Shown one piece after another: positions 9,015-16,190 of a stretch of DNA of 64,000 bases. The DNA is taken from assembly GCA_040754815.1 (NCBI GenBank), contig JBFMBX010000003.1, positions 186,001 through 250,000 on the forward strand, read 5' to 3'. The notes under the pieces were generated by a model that did no database searches, had not been told where the DNA came from, and was given only the letters and a program-made list of their open reading frames with translations. A program made the translations under genes and the position numbers. Source of the DNA: Bellilinea sp040754815. Lineage in GTDB: Bacteria; Chloroflexota; Anaerolineae; Anaerolineales; Anaerolineaceae. Each line of letters starts with the position of its first letter. Positions within the stretch are counted from its first letter, which is position 1.

Positions 9015-9098
9015 CCGACAAAGGCAAACCCGGCGAAAGCCGGCGACGCAAAGCCATGGGTCTAAGGGCATTAAGCCTATGATTGCCAGGCTGCCGAA
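9015..9098 (+). promoter_or_regulatory. Cyclic-di-GMP-I (GEMM-I) riboswitch
   Basis: Conserved GEMM-I landmarks occur in order: AGGCAAACC at 9022-9030; a hairpin with a GAAA tetraloop (CCGGC-GAAA-GCCGG, 9030-9043); GACGCAAAGCC at 9045-9055; a second stem-loop; and the 3' strand GCCAGGCTGCCG at 9085-9096. It lies about 105 bp before the start of the sortase-like gene. No U-tailed terminator follows; instead a short hairpin (CCTTT 9182-9186 with AAAGG 9192-9196) could mask the Shine-Dalgarno sequence, suggesting translational control. Aptamer identity is from consensus memory, not a covariance-model score. Confidence 0.9.
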
Positions 9099-9203
9099 AA
9101 CGCGATTCCATGCGTCCAATTGCGGGCAGGGGAATCCTGCTCTATTTATTTAATTGGCGGTAATTGGTTTTGTGCCGGGCGCCTTTGTCAGAAAGGAATG
9201 GAG

Positions 9204-9869
9204 ATGAGGCGACCGGGTTTTTTATCTCTCATCATTGGTTTTGCAGTGACCATTGGATGCTTTATTTCTTATAACCAGACCCCCGTTCAAGCCGATGGAG
9301 AAGTTAATCGAGTCTTTCTGCCGCTATTGACAAATGGGGGCTCCGCCAGTTCGCAGCCCGAAGCAACGACAGAGTTTCCAACCCTTATGCAGTTCGTTGA
9401 AGAAGTAAAAAGTGGGGAGGATCGGATCAGTGGGGTATATGTGGCTGATATCCTTGCCAACCCCATTATCCAGCAATTAAATGGAGATTTTAGTTATATT
9501 TCAAACGAGGAAGAAATTATCACCCAGTTTATGCTGACCACTCCGGAGGTGGTTGGGTTGCTGGCCCATAATCATCTGGCCGGTAAGAAATTTTTTGAGA
9601 TTAAAGAAGGAGATTGGATCTACCTGATTAATGGAAAGGGAGAGTATAAACGATATCAGGTGAATGACATCAGGTCATATCAGGTGATCAGCCTTCCTGA
9701 TTCAGTCATTGCATATCAAGATTTGAAGACAGGAGAGATACTGGATACTGCCGGATTGTTTCAAAGATTTTATATGGGAGAACCCCACCTCACGCTGCAA
9801 ACCTGTATAAATAGGGATGGTAATCCATCCTGGGGACGGTTGTTTATTACTGCACAACCGGTGGATTAG
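9204..9869 (+). CDS. Exported sortase-like protein
   Basis: A 221-residue exported protein. An N-terminal signal segment FLSLIIGFAVTIGCFI is followed by a short linker (VNRVFLPLLTNGGSA) of a kind common in Chloroflexota exported proteins. The C-terminal half carries sortase landmarks: a candidate catalytic histidine in LLAHNHLAG, cysteine in HLTLQTC (TLxTC) and arginine in WGRLFI. Sortases are cysteine transpeptidases acting on the outside of the membrane, but many Chloroflexota versions have no known substrate, and no LPXTG-bearing protein is seen nearby. ATG 9204 is chosen because AAAGGA lies six bases upstream; in-frame TTG 9120 lies just beyond the aptamer. It is the gene downstream of a cyclic-di-GMP riboswitch. 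Confidence 0.75.
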   Translation: MRRPGFLSLIIGFAVTIGCFISYNQTPVQADGEVNRVFLPLLTNGGSASSQPEATTEFPTLMQFVEEVKSGEDRISGVYVADILANPIIQQLNGDFSYISNEEEIITQFMLTTPEVVGLLAHNHLAGKKFFEIKEGDWIYLINGKGEYKRYQVNDIRSYQVISLPDSVIAYQDLKTGEILDTAGLFQRFYMGEPHLTLQTCINRDGNPSWGRLFITAQPVD

Positions 9870-9870
9870 G

Positions 9871-9887
9871 TTTATACTACGTATAAA
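9871..9887 (+). promoter_or_regulatory. Inverted repeat overlapping the ogt promoter region
   Basis: The 7-3-7 inverted repeat TTTATACTACGTATAAA sits directly before a TATAAT hexamer (9888-9893), 22 bases upstream of the ogt start. Its position in the promoter spacer suits an operator. It has no following U-run, so a terminator role for the preceding gene is less likely. The binding factor is unknown. Confidence 0.35.
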
Positions 9888-9908
9888 TATAATTTAGGGA
9901 ATATTTTT

Positions 9909-10388
9909 ATGTACTTTTCGGTGGTGGAAAGCCCCCTGGGTAATATCTTATTGAAATCAGATGGCATAAGTTTATGCGGCCTGGAATTTTCACCATTTGA
10001 ATATCCTGTTGAAAATTTAACGAACAATTTACCACTGTTTGATCTGGTAAAGGATCAGTTAAGATGGTATTTCGAGGGTGAAATTCAAACGTTTACGGTT
10101 CCCTTGAATTTTCAGGGTACTCCATTTCAGTTGAAAGTCTGGCGGGAAGTGCAAAGAATTCCTTATGGAACGACCCTTACTTACATGCAACTGGCGGAGC
10201 GGGTTGGAGATGTAAAGGCAATTCGGGCGGTTGGACGCGCTAATGGACAAAACCCGATTCCAATCCTTATACCCTGCCACCGGGTCATTGGGTCAAATGG
10301 GAAACTGATTGGTTATGGGGGCGGAATTGAAAGGAAATTGTTTTTGCTGGAATTGGAAAGTGGGGGATTGTTTCAACAGAGCATCTAG
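9909..10388 (+). CDS. ogt: Methylated-DNA--protein-cysteine methyltransferase
   Basis: A 159-residue O6-alkylguanine repair protein. The acceptor site PCHRVIG with its nucleophilic cysteine is intact, preceded by the helix-turn-helix segment GTTLTYMQLAERVGDVKAIRAVGRANGQNP and followed by LIGYGGGIERKLFLLELE. The protein accepts the alkyl group irreversibly from O6-methylguanine. Length matches the Ogt type rather than the fused Ada type. ATG with TAGGGAA upstream. Transcription is probably its own, from a TATAAT at 9888. Confidence 0.95.
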   Translation: MYFSVVESPLGNILLKSDGISLCGLEFSPFEYPVENLTNNLPLFDLVKDQLRWYFEGEIQTFTVPLNFQGTPFQLKVWREVQRIPYGTTLTYMQLAERVGDVKAIRAVGRANGQNPIPILIPCHRVIGSNGKLIGYGGGIERKLFLLELESGGLFQQSI

Positions 10389-10467
10389 CAGAATGACAAA
10401 TATCTGATATTTTCATTATTTCCGGTACTAATCTAATTTGCTGTGGGTAAGTAAAATATCATTGGTT

Positions 10468-10486
10468 ATTGCAAATGATTTGCAAT
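10468..10486 (+). promoter_or_regulatory. Fur-box-like palindrome before fur-feo operon
   Basis: A perfect 9-1-9 palindrome, ATTGCAAATGATTTGCAAT, extended by two more paired A/T bases on each side. It lies 19 bases upstream of the fur ATG. The 9-1-9 geometry is that of Fur, PerR and Zur operators; the neighbouring Fur and Feo genes favour autoregulated iron control. Geometry is seen; binding is inferred. Confidence 0.7.
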
Positions 10487-10505
10487 AAGAATTTTGGAGA
10501 TTAAC

Positions 10506-10958
10506 ATGCAATTCGATCTGATTGATACGGCCGAGGCACAAATTCATGCACTGGGTGGAAGAATGACCTCCCAGCGTCGAATGATTCTTCGGGCACTGAT
10601 TGAATGTGCCGATCATCCCACTGCCGAAGATATTTATCAAAAAGTCAAGGAAAAAAATCCTGCCCTAAACCTTTCCACAGTTTATCGAACCCTACGCTGG
10701 TTGGAAGAACATGGACTGGTCAACTCGCGTCGTTTCGATGATGAACCACGCCTTGAGCGGTTTGATCCGGTCGTGCAGAAAGGAGAGGATCATTTTCACT
10801 TTCGTTGCAGAATGTGTAACCAGATTATCGAATTTGATACCCCGCTGGTCAATACTATTAAAGCGGAATTTGTGGATTGTTTCAGCGGTTATGTTGAAAG
10901 TGCTAACCTTATTTTATACGGTTTATGTTCGGAATGTTTGAATAATTCTAAAGAATAA
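10506..10958 (+). CDS. fur: Fur-family metal-responsive repressor
   Basis: A 150-residue Fur-family regulator. The N-terminal winged helix includes MTSQRRMILRALIECADHPTAEDIYQKVKEKNPALNLSTVYRTLRWLEEHGLV. The metal-binding half has DHFHFRCRMCNQIIEFD and a second CxxC (CSEC), the structural zinc cysteine pairs. ATG 10506 is used because GGAG lies seven bases upstream; a TTG 12 bases earlier has no Shine-Dalgarno. It is the first gene of the feo operon and sits behind a palindromic box, so it probably represses itself and feoB/feoA when ferrous iron is plentiful. Zur or PerR identity cannot be fully excluded. Confidence 0.9.
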   Translation: MQFDLIDTAEAQIHALGGRMTSQRRMILRALIECADHPTAEDIYQKVKEKNPALNLSTVYRTLRWLEEHGLVNSRRFDDEPRLERFDPVVQKGEDHFHFRCRMCNQIIEFDTPLVNTIKAEFVDCFSGYVESANLILYGLCSECLNNSKE

Positions 10959-10970
10959 TCAGAGGTGTTC

Positions 10971-12944
10971 ATGACAGCCTGTCACACATATGGTTCTTTA
11001 CCGGAAACACTCGCAGGTCAGCGAATTGCGTTGATTGGTAACCCCAACGTGGGAAAATCAGTTTTATTTCACCGCCTTACCGGTAAGTATGTGGTTGTCT
11101 CAAATTATCCCGGTACAACAGTTGAAATTTCACAGGGAAAGTTAAGGAAAATTCAAGGAATTACGCTTATTGATACACCGGGGGTGGTAGGTTTTCCATC
11201 TCGAAGTGAGGACGAACAGGTAACCGAGAGGATTCTCTTCAACAATGATTTGCGCACGGTGATTCAGGTAGGGGACGCAAAAAATTTACGCCGAACTTTA
11301 CACCTGACCATACAACTGGCTGAAATGGGGCTTCCGCTGGTACTGGCTTTAAATATGATGGATGAAGCCCGAATGCGCGGAATGGAAGTTCGCACCGAAA
11401 TAATGGAGAAGGTGTTTGGCATACCTGTTATTCAAACCGTTGCTACTCGCGGAAAAGGGATTACAGAAGTTGAATATGCAATATCTTCGGCAAAACCGGT
11501 AAATTTGAAAATCGCATATCCCGAAAATATCGAAAAAGCGATTGCCGAAATCCAGCGGCTGGATTTTCATACACCCATTTCCAAACGGGCGTTTTCGTTG
11601 TTGTGGCTTTCGAAAGATAATGTTTGTGAAAAGTGGGTAGAGGAAAACCTGAGCGAAGATTTGTGCCTTCATCTTGTGCAAGTTCGTGAGAAGTTATCTC
11701 ATGATTATCCTGACGGTGTAGATTTCGCCGTTCAAAAAGCAAGGGATGAATTCATCGAACAAATGGTGCAAGAATCACTGCTGAGTGCCGGCAAGGCAAT
11801 CCAGGCGGGGTTCAATCTGAGTTACCTGACGACACATCCGCTTTGGGGAGTGCCCATTTTACTGGCTGTACTGTATGCCATGTACTGGTTTGTGGGTGTG
11901 TTTGGGGCGGGAACACTGGTTGGCCTGCTGGAAGAAAACCTTTTTGGTGAAATCATCAATCCCTGGCTGTTAACAGCCGCCGAAAAGGTTATTCCATGGG
12001 TATTTTTGCGCGATTTTTTGGTTGGTGAATATGGTTTGTGGACAATGGGGATGACCTATGCTCTCGCGCTACTTCTTCCAATTGTCCTGACATTTTTTAT
12101 TGCCTTTGGTATTCTGGAAGATTCGGGTTATTTACCCCGCGTTGCGGTTTTGAGCAATCGTTTATTCGCTTTCATCGGTTTGAACGGTCAGGCGGTTTTG
12201 CCGATGGTGTTGGGATTGGGTTGTGTGACGATGGCCACCATGACCACCCGCATCCTCAACCGGCCGAGAGATCGAATTCTGGTCACATTATTACTGGCAC
12301 TTGCAATACCCTGTTCGGCTCAACTTGGGGTAGTCATGGGCATGCTGGCTTCGATTTCCTTCAGCGCTGCCTTGATTTGGGGGGGAGTCGTTTTTCTGGT
12401 TCTCCTGTCGGTGGGCTGGCTGGCTGCCAGAGTTTTACCGGGAGAAAGGACTCCCTTGATTGTAGAATTGCCACCGTTGCGAATGCCTGTTTTGAGTAAT
12501 GTGATCTTCAAAACACTGGCCAGGTTGGAATGGTATGTCAAAGAAGCCGTGCCACTGTTTCTTTTGGGGACGGTAATCCTTTTTGGGTTGGATAAAGCGG
12601 GTCTTTTACCGGGGTTAATCGAGATCTTCAGACCCATCGTAACCGGCTGGCTTGGACTGCCCGCCGAGGCTGCTTCCGCTTTGATTTTAGGTTTTCTCAG
12701 ACGCGATTTTGCCGCCACCGGCTTTTTTGTGATGCAGTCTCAAGGACACCTGACGGATATGCAGGCATTGGTTTCTATCACCACGATTACACTGTTCATC
12801 CCTTGTATTGCATCTATTTTTATGATGATCAAAGAGCGTGGTTGGAAGATGACACTTGCCATGACAATGTTCATTCTTCCATTTGCCGTACTGATCGGCG
12901 GTGTGTTGATGCGCGTATTGAGTGCGCTGGGATGGGGAATGTGA
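10971..12944 (+). CDS. feoB: Ferrous iron transport protein B
   Basis: A 657-residue FeoB. The N-terminal G domain shows GNPNVGKS (G1), NYPGTTVE (G2), DTPGV (G3) and LNMMDEA (G4), followed by a guanine-dissociation-inhibitor helical region. From about residue 285 the membrane core starts, with the Gate segments around PCSAQLGVVMG and IPCIASIFMM, each with the conserved cysteine. It imports Fe2+ across the cytoplasmic membrane. ATG 10971 is preferred over GTG 10965 because AGAGG is five bases before it. It is slightly shorter than the E. coli enzyme but complete. Twelve bases separate it from fur. Confidence 0.95.
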   Translation: MTACHTYGSLPETLAGQRIALIGNPNVGKSVLFHRLTGKYVVVSNYPGTTVEISQGKLRKIQGITLIDTPGVVGFPSRSEDEQVTERILFNNDLRTVIQVGDAKNLRRTLHLTIQLAEMGLPLVLALNMMDEARMRGMEVRTEIMEKVFGIPVIQTVATRGKGITEVEYAISSAKPVNLKIAYPENIEKAIAEIQRLDFHTPISKRAFSLLWLSKDNVCEKWVEENLSEDLCLHLVQVREKLSHDYPDGVDFAVQKARDEFIEQMVQESLLSAGKAIQAGFNLSYLTTHPLWGVPILLAVLYAMYWFVGVFGAGTLVGLLEENLFGEIINPWLLTAAEKVIPWVFLRDFLVGEYGLWTMGMTYALALLLPIVLTFFIAFGILEDSGYLPRVAVLSNRLFAFIGLNGQAVLPMVLGLGCVTMATMTTRILNRPRDRILVTLLLALAIPCSAQLGVVMGMLASISFSAALIWGGVVFLVLLSVGWLAARVLPGERTPLIVELPPLRMPVLSNVIFKTLARLEWYVKEAVPLFLLGTVILFGLDKAGLLPGLIEIFRPIVTGWLGLPAEAASALILGFLRRDFAATGFFVMQSQGHLTDMQALVSITTITLFIPCIASIFMMIKERGWKMTLAMTMFILPFAVLIGGVLMRVLSALGWGM

Positions 12945-12945
12945 A

Positions 12946-13191
12946 ATGACCGGTCAAAGCAGGTTGATGAGTGAACGATTACACACTGACGACCAACTGG
13001 TCAGATGTTCGGTATGTGGTTTTGAATATGAGGCGAGCGAAAACCCATCCTGCAGGGCATGTCCTCTTCATCAGGGATGTTCGATGAGCTGTTGCCCTAA
13101 ATGCGGCGCTTCAAATATCAATGTGCATCAATCGAGGCTTGTTATTGGAATTAAGAAACTGATTTCCGGAGGCAGACATGTTTCGTCATAG
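12946..13191 (+). CDS. Small zinc-ribbon protein of the feo operon
   Basis: An 81-residue cysteine-rich protein. Nine cysteines cluster as CSVCG, CRACP, C, CCPKCG between residues 21 and 55, suggesting one or two zinc-binding sites. ATG 12946 starts one base after the feoB stop, so it is translationally coupled to feoB. Its end overlaps feoA by 14 bp. Similar small cysteine-rich proteins (FeoC-like or feoB-associated) accompany feoB in many bacteria, but this sequence does not clearly match either. It may be a metal- or redox-sensing accessory of FeoB; this is inference from position. Confidence 0.75.
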   Translation: MTGQSRLMSERLHTDDQLVRCSVCGFEYEASENPSCRACPLHQGCSMSCCPKCGASNINVHQSRLVIGIKKLISGGRHVSS

Positions 13192-13465
13192 AAGAGGTCG
13201 AAGATGTCCGAGGGGATTCATTGCGGACAACAATTGCATGGCCTTATGTCAGGTAGCGCCGGGACAGCAGGTAAGAATTCGCGACCTTGAAAGTCTCCAT
13301 CATCCCTTTCGCAGTCATTTGCATGCCTATGGATTAATACCGGGCCGTTGTATTCGAGTGATCACCCAAACTCCGGTAACCATTGTGCAGGTGGAACAAA
13401 TGGAGCTGGCGATAGAGGAAAGCGTGGCAGAGGCAATCCTTGTAGAACCTGTTCGCGAGGATTAG
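13178..13465 (+). CDS. feoA: FeoA-domain ferrous iron transport accessory protein
   Basis: A 95-residue protein whose C-terminal 75 residues are an SH3-like FeoA domain: ALCQVAPGQQVRIRDL, HAYGLIPGRCIRVI, QVEQMELAIEESVAEAILVEP. FeoA is a cytoplasmic partner of FeoB. A basic N-terminal stretch (MFRHRRGRRCPRGF) is longer than in the usual 75-residue FeoA. ATG has GGAGG six bases upstream. Gene order fur-feoB-zinc ribbon-feoA differs from the common feoA-feoB order. A rho-independent terminator follows 22 bases after the stop. Confidence 0.88.
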   Translation: MFRHRRGRRCPRGFIADNNCMALCQVAPGQQVRIRDLESLHHPFRSHLHAYGLIPGRCIRVITQTPVTIVQVEQMELAIEESVAEAILVEPVRED

Positions 13466-13487
13466 ATTTAGAAATCTTAAAATTTTG

Positions 13488-13518
13488 CCCCTTGTATTGA
13501 CAAGGGGTTTTGTTTTTT
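13488..13518 (+). terminator. Terminator of the fur-feo operon
   Basis: Stem CCCCTTGT (13488-13495) and ACAAGGGG (13500-13507) with loop ATTG, then TTTTGTTTTTT. A classic rho-independent terminator. Its loop and 3' arm contain the TTGACA -35 element of the next gene, so terminator and promoter overlap. Confidence 0.88.
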
Positions 13519-13526
13519 GCTATACT
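13497..13526 (+). promoter_or_regulatory. Promoter of the lacI-family regulator
   Basis: A perfect -35 TTGACA (13497-13502), an 18-bp spacer and -10 TATACT (13521-13526). The -10 overlaps the left end of an operator-like dyad (13525-13554). The expected transcription start lies inside that dyad, a layout for tight autorepression. Confidence 0.8.
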
Positions 13527-13554
13527 GAAAGTGCTTTCATAAAAGTACTTTCAG
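13525..13554 (+). promoter_or_regulatory. Double LacI-type operator at the regulator's promoter
   Basis: A 30-bp imperfect dyad made of two overlapping LacI-like sites: TGAAAGTGCTTTCA (13526-13539) and AAAAGTACTTTC (13541-13552). Both fit GAAA-N4-TTTC or a close variant. It sits across the transcription start. A related 14-mer occurs upstream of the binding-protein gene at 14611-14624. Confidence 0.7.
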
Positions 13555-13568
13555 TTTCCGCATTCCCG

Positions 13569-14576
13569 ATGCTTACTCGAAAAAATCACCCTACGATTTA
13601 TGATGTTGCCCGTACGGCGGGGGTGAGTATTTCTACTGTCTCGAGAGTACTCAATAATCCGGAAAGAGTTAATGAATCAACTCGTTTGCATGTGCTGGCA
13701 ACGATTGATGAACTGGGATTCGTTCCTAAAGCAGAAGCACGCGCCAGAGCGCTGCGTTCTTCTGGCAGGATTGGCGTGATTACTCCTTTCTTTACTGCCC
13801 CCTCTTTTGTTCAGCGTTTGAGAGGGGTTGCCTCGGTGCTCACCGAGTCGAATTACGAACTGGTAATTTTTACGGTTGATACGCTGGATCGGCTGCGGCA
13901 CTATCTGGATACCATACCCCTAACCCATAACCTCGATGGCTTAATCCTCATATCTGTGCGGATTGATGAGAGAACCGCCGAACGAATGATCCAGCATAAA
14001 CTGGAAACAGTTCTGATTGAATACCCCCTTAAGATGTTCAGCAGTGTAGAGATTGACGATGAAGAAGGTGGCAAAATGGCAGCCCGGTATTTATTAAGCA
14101 AAGGGCATACCAATTTTGCCTTCGTGGGGGAAACGAATTTTCCAAAATACGGCATCAATCCGATCAGTTCCCGATTGAAGGGTTTCCAATCTATGTTAAG
14201 TGAATCGGGGATAGAGTTTTCCGAAGAAAGAATTTGGGAAACTCCTTACCATGTGGATGCGACGCGTTTTGTGGCGTTGGAGCGATTGAAAAAGGCTTCA
14301 TTTCCGCTGGCCATATTTTCTGCTACCGATTTACAGGCCATTGGTGTAATAAAGGCAGCCAGGCAGCTTGGTTTGCGCATCCCGGAGGATGTGGCCATTT
14401 TGGGGTTTGATGATCTGGATATTGCCGATTACATGGAACTATCTACTGTTCGGCAACCATTGGATGAATCCGGGCGGGTGGCTGCAGAGTTGTTGTTTTC
14501 GAGAATTCTCGATTCAACCCGACCGGTTCAACATATTCGTTTACCGTTGTCTTTGATTGAACGAGGGACAACTTAG
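13569..14576 (+). CDS. LacI-family transcriptional repressor
   Basis: A 335-residue LacI/GalR regulator. The helix-turn-helix is TIYDVARTAGVSISTVSRVLNNPERVNESTRLHVLATIDELGFVP, including the hinge-proximal end, followed by a periplasmic-binding-protein-like ligand domain (IGVITPFFTAPSFVQRLRGVASVL through VAILGFDDLDIADYMELSTVRQPLDESG). ATG 13569 is selected; upstream codons in this frame run back through the promoter and operator and cannot be coding. It heads the sugar transport locus and probably represses both itself and the transporter genes until an alpha-glucoside or a derivative binds. Inducer is unknown. Confidence 0.92.
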   Translation: MLTRKNHPTIYDVARTAGVSISTVSRVLNNPERVNESTRLHVLATIDELGFVPKAEARARALRSSGRIGVITPFFTAPSFVQRLRGVASVLTESNYELVIFTVDTLDRLRHYLDTIPLTHNLDGLILISVRIDERTAERMIQHKLETVLIEYPLKMFSSVEIDDEEGGKMAARYLLSKGHTNFAFVGETNFPKYGINPISSRLKGFQSMLSESGIEFSEERIWETPYHVDATRFVALERLKKASFPLAIFSATDLQAIGVIKAARQLGLRIPEDVAILGFDDLDIADYMELSTVRQPLDESGRVAAELLFSRILDSTRPVQHIRLPLSLIERGTT

Positions 14577-14610
14577 GGCTTGTTAGTATTCTTGAAAGGA
14601 GGTGGTGTAT

Positions 14611-14624
14611 CGAAAACAGTTTCG
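14611..14624 (+). promoter_or_regulatory. Candidate LacI-type operator before the sugar-binding protein
   Basis: The 14-bp inverted repeat CGAAAACAGTTTCG follows the GAAA-N4-TTTC pattern found at the regulator's own promoter. It lies 70 bases before the ATG of the solute-binding protein in the 117-bp gap after the regulator gene. No strong promoter was recognised next to it. Confidence 0.45.
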
Positions 14625-14693
14625 GGTTGATGATGTTGATAATGCCAATGGGGCATGTAAGTCGTTTCAAACCATAATCTTTTGGAGGAGAAA

Positions 14694-16040
14694 ATGAAAA
14701 ACCGTGTTTGGCAAATGTTAGCCGTGTTGATGGTAGCAGCGTTGGTGCTGGCTGCCTGCGCGCAACCGACTGCTACTCCTACCCAACCGCCGGCCGCTTC
14801 CGCCAGTTCTTTCCTCGACCGCGCATTCGCCGGTGAATTCAAAGGAACGGTTGTAACGATGGCCGGGCCGTTCACCGATAATGACGCTGTCAAGTTCGAA
14901 CAATCCATCAAGGATTTCGAGGACAAGACCGGCATTGACATTCAATACGAAGGCTCGAAGGAATTTGAAGCCTCGATTTCCATTCGTATTGATGGCGGCA
15001 ATCCGCCGGATATTGTTGACTTCCCGCAGCCGGGTTTGCTTTCAACTTTTGCAGCCAAAGGCAAAGTCATTGATGTGAGCACTTTCCTTGACATGGAGAA
15101 ATTGAAGAAAAATTACAACCAGTCCTGGCTGGATATGGCCATGATGGATAGCCCGAATGGCAAGATCATGGCAGGTGTATGGGGACGTGTCAACGGAAAG
15201 TCGCTGGTGTGGTATCCCAAGAAAGCCTTTGAAGAAGCCGGTTACAAAATCCCAACCACCTGGGAAGAATTAATTGCATTGAGCGAAGAAATCAAGGCCG
15301 ATGGTGATGCGCCGTGGTGTGTGGGTATCGAATCGGGTGCAGCCACCGGCTGGCCGATGACTGACTGGATTGAAGAAACCATGCTGCGCACCACTTCGCT
15401 GGAAAACTATGATAAATGGGTTGCCGGCGAGTTGAAATTTGATTCGCCCGAAGTGCGCAATGCCATCGAAAAGGTCACCGAAATCTGGTTCACCGATGGT
15501 TATGTTTACGGCGGCCGACAGGCAATTGCCACCACTTTCTTTGGCGATGCTCCGAAGCCGATGTTCGATAACCCCCCGAAGTGCTGGTTGCACAAGCAGG
15601 GTAACTTCATCACCACCTTCTTCCCGGAGGGCTTGACCGCTGGCGTGGATTATGACTTCTTCTACCTGCCGCCGATTGACCCGGCATATGGTAAACCCGT
15701 GCTGGTGGCCGGTGATATTTACGCCATGTTCAACGACCGACCGGAAGTCCGTGCCATGATGGAATACTTCACCACGGGTGCTTCGGTGGAAGGCTGGGTG
15801 CGAGCTGGTGGTGCAATCTCACCGCATCTCGATTCCAGTCTGGACTGGTACTCCAATGAAGTGGACCGCGGCGTTGCCGAGATCATCCTGAATGCTACTT
15901 CGGTGCGTTTCGATGGCTCGGACCTGATGCCCGGTGAGGTTGGTGCAGGTTCGTTCTGGAAGAGCATGACTTCCTATGTATCCGGTGCAATTGATCTGGA
16001 TACCGCTTTGCGAGATATTGACGCCTCGTGGCCGAAATAA
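14694..16040 (+). CDS. Sugar ABC transporter substrate-binding lipoprotein (AglE-like)
   Basis: A 448-residue extracellular binding protein. The signal peptide ends in lipobox LAAC, giving a lipoprotein, followed by a Thr/Pro/Ala-rich linker. The mature part begins GTVVTMAGPFTDNDAVKFEQSIKDFEDKTGIDIQYEGSKEFEASI and contains GGNPPDIVDFPQPGLL, the pattern of family 1 carbohydrate-binding proteins of the alpha-glucoside (AglE) type. ATG 14694 has GGAGGAG just upstream. Two permease genes follow after a hairpin-rich gap that may keep binding-protein levels above permease levels. The ligand is likely sucrose or another alpha-glucoside, given the amylosucrase-like gene downstream. Confidence 0.9.
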   Translation: MKNRVWQMLAVLMVAALVLAACAQPTATPTQPPAASASSFLDRAFAGEFKGTVVTMAGPFTDNDAVKFEQSIKDFEDKTGIDIQYEGSKEFEASISIRIDGGNPPDIVDFPQPGLLSTFAAKGKVIDVSTFLDMEKLKKNYNQSWLDMAMMDSPNGKIMAGVWGRVNGKSLVWYPKKAFEEAGYKIPTTWEELIALSEEIKADGDAPWCVGIESGAATGWPMTDWIEETMLRTTSLENYDKWVAGELKFDSPEVRNAIEKVTEIWFTDGYVYGGRQAIATTFFGDAPKPMFDNPPKCWLHKQGNFITTFFPEGLTAGVDYDFFYLPPIDPAYGKPVLVAGDIYAMFNDRPEVRAMMEYFTTGASVEGWVRAGGAISPHLDSSLDWYSNEVDRGVAEIILNATSVRFDGSDLMPGEVGAGSFWKSMTSYVSGAIDLDTALRDIDASWPK

Positions 16041-16056
16041 GCCAGTTTAAAGTGAA

Positions 16057-16074
16057 TAACCTCAGCGGAGGTTA
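16057..16074 (+). terminator. Hairpin after the binding-protein gene
   Basis: A perfect 7-bp stem, TAACCTC-AGCG-GAGGTTA, starting 16 bases after the stop codon and followed by GTTCTT. It is too poor in trailing U for strong termination but would protect the upstream mRNA 3' end. Confidence 0.5.
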
Positions 16075-16090
16075 GTTCTTCAACAAACAG

Positions 16091-16133
16091 GAGGGGCAGG
16101 TGATGGTGTTAGGGGATAACCTGCCCCTCTTAT
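16091..16133 (+). terminator. Attenuator-like hairpin between binding protein and permeases
   Basis: An 11-bp perfect stem, GAGGGGCAGGT (16091-16101) with ACCTGCCCCTC (16119-16129), followed by TTATT. It lies inside the presumed operon. With the smaller hairpin before it, it probably gives partial termination or mRNA stabilisation, as in many binding-protein-dependent transport operons. Confidence 0.75.
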
Positions 16134-16190
16134 TCCCCAAATCATATATAATCTTTTTACCGGGATCCTTTTACAAGAAAGGAGCGCAAA

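Noticed and set aside
9120..9203. 28-residue N-terminal extension of the sortase-like protein from TTG 9120
   Set aside because: It runs through the riboswitch's expression platform and the signal peptide is best placed after ATG 9204 with its own Shine-Dalgarno.
12038..12499. 153-codon plus-strand frame inside feoB
   Set aside because: Out of frame within FeoB's membrane core; no start context.
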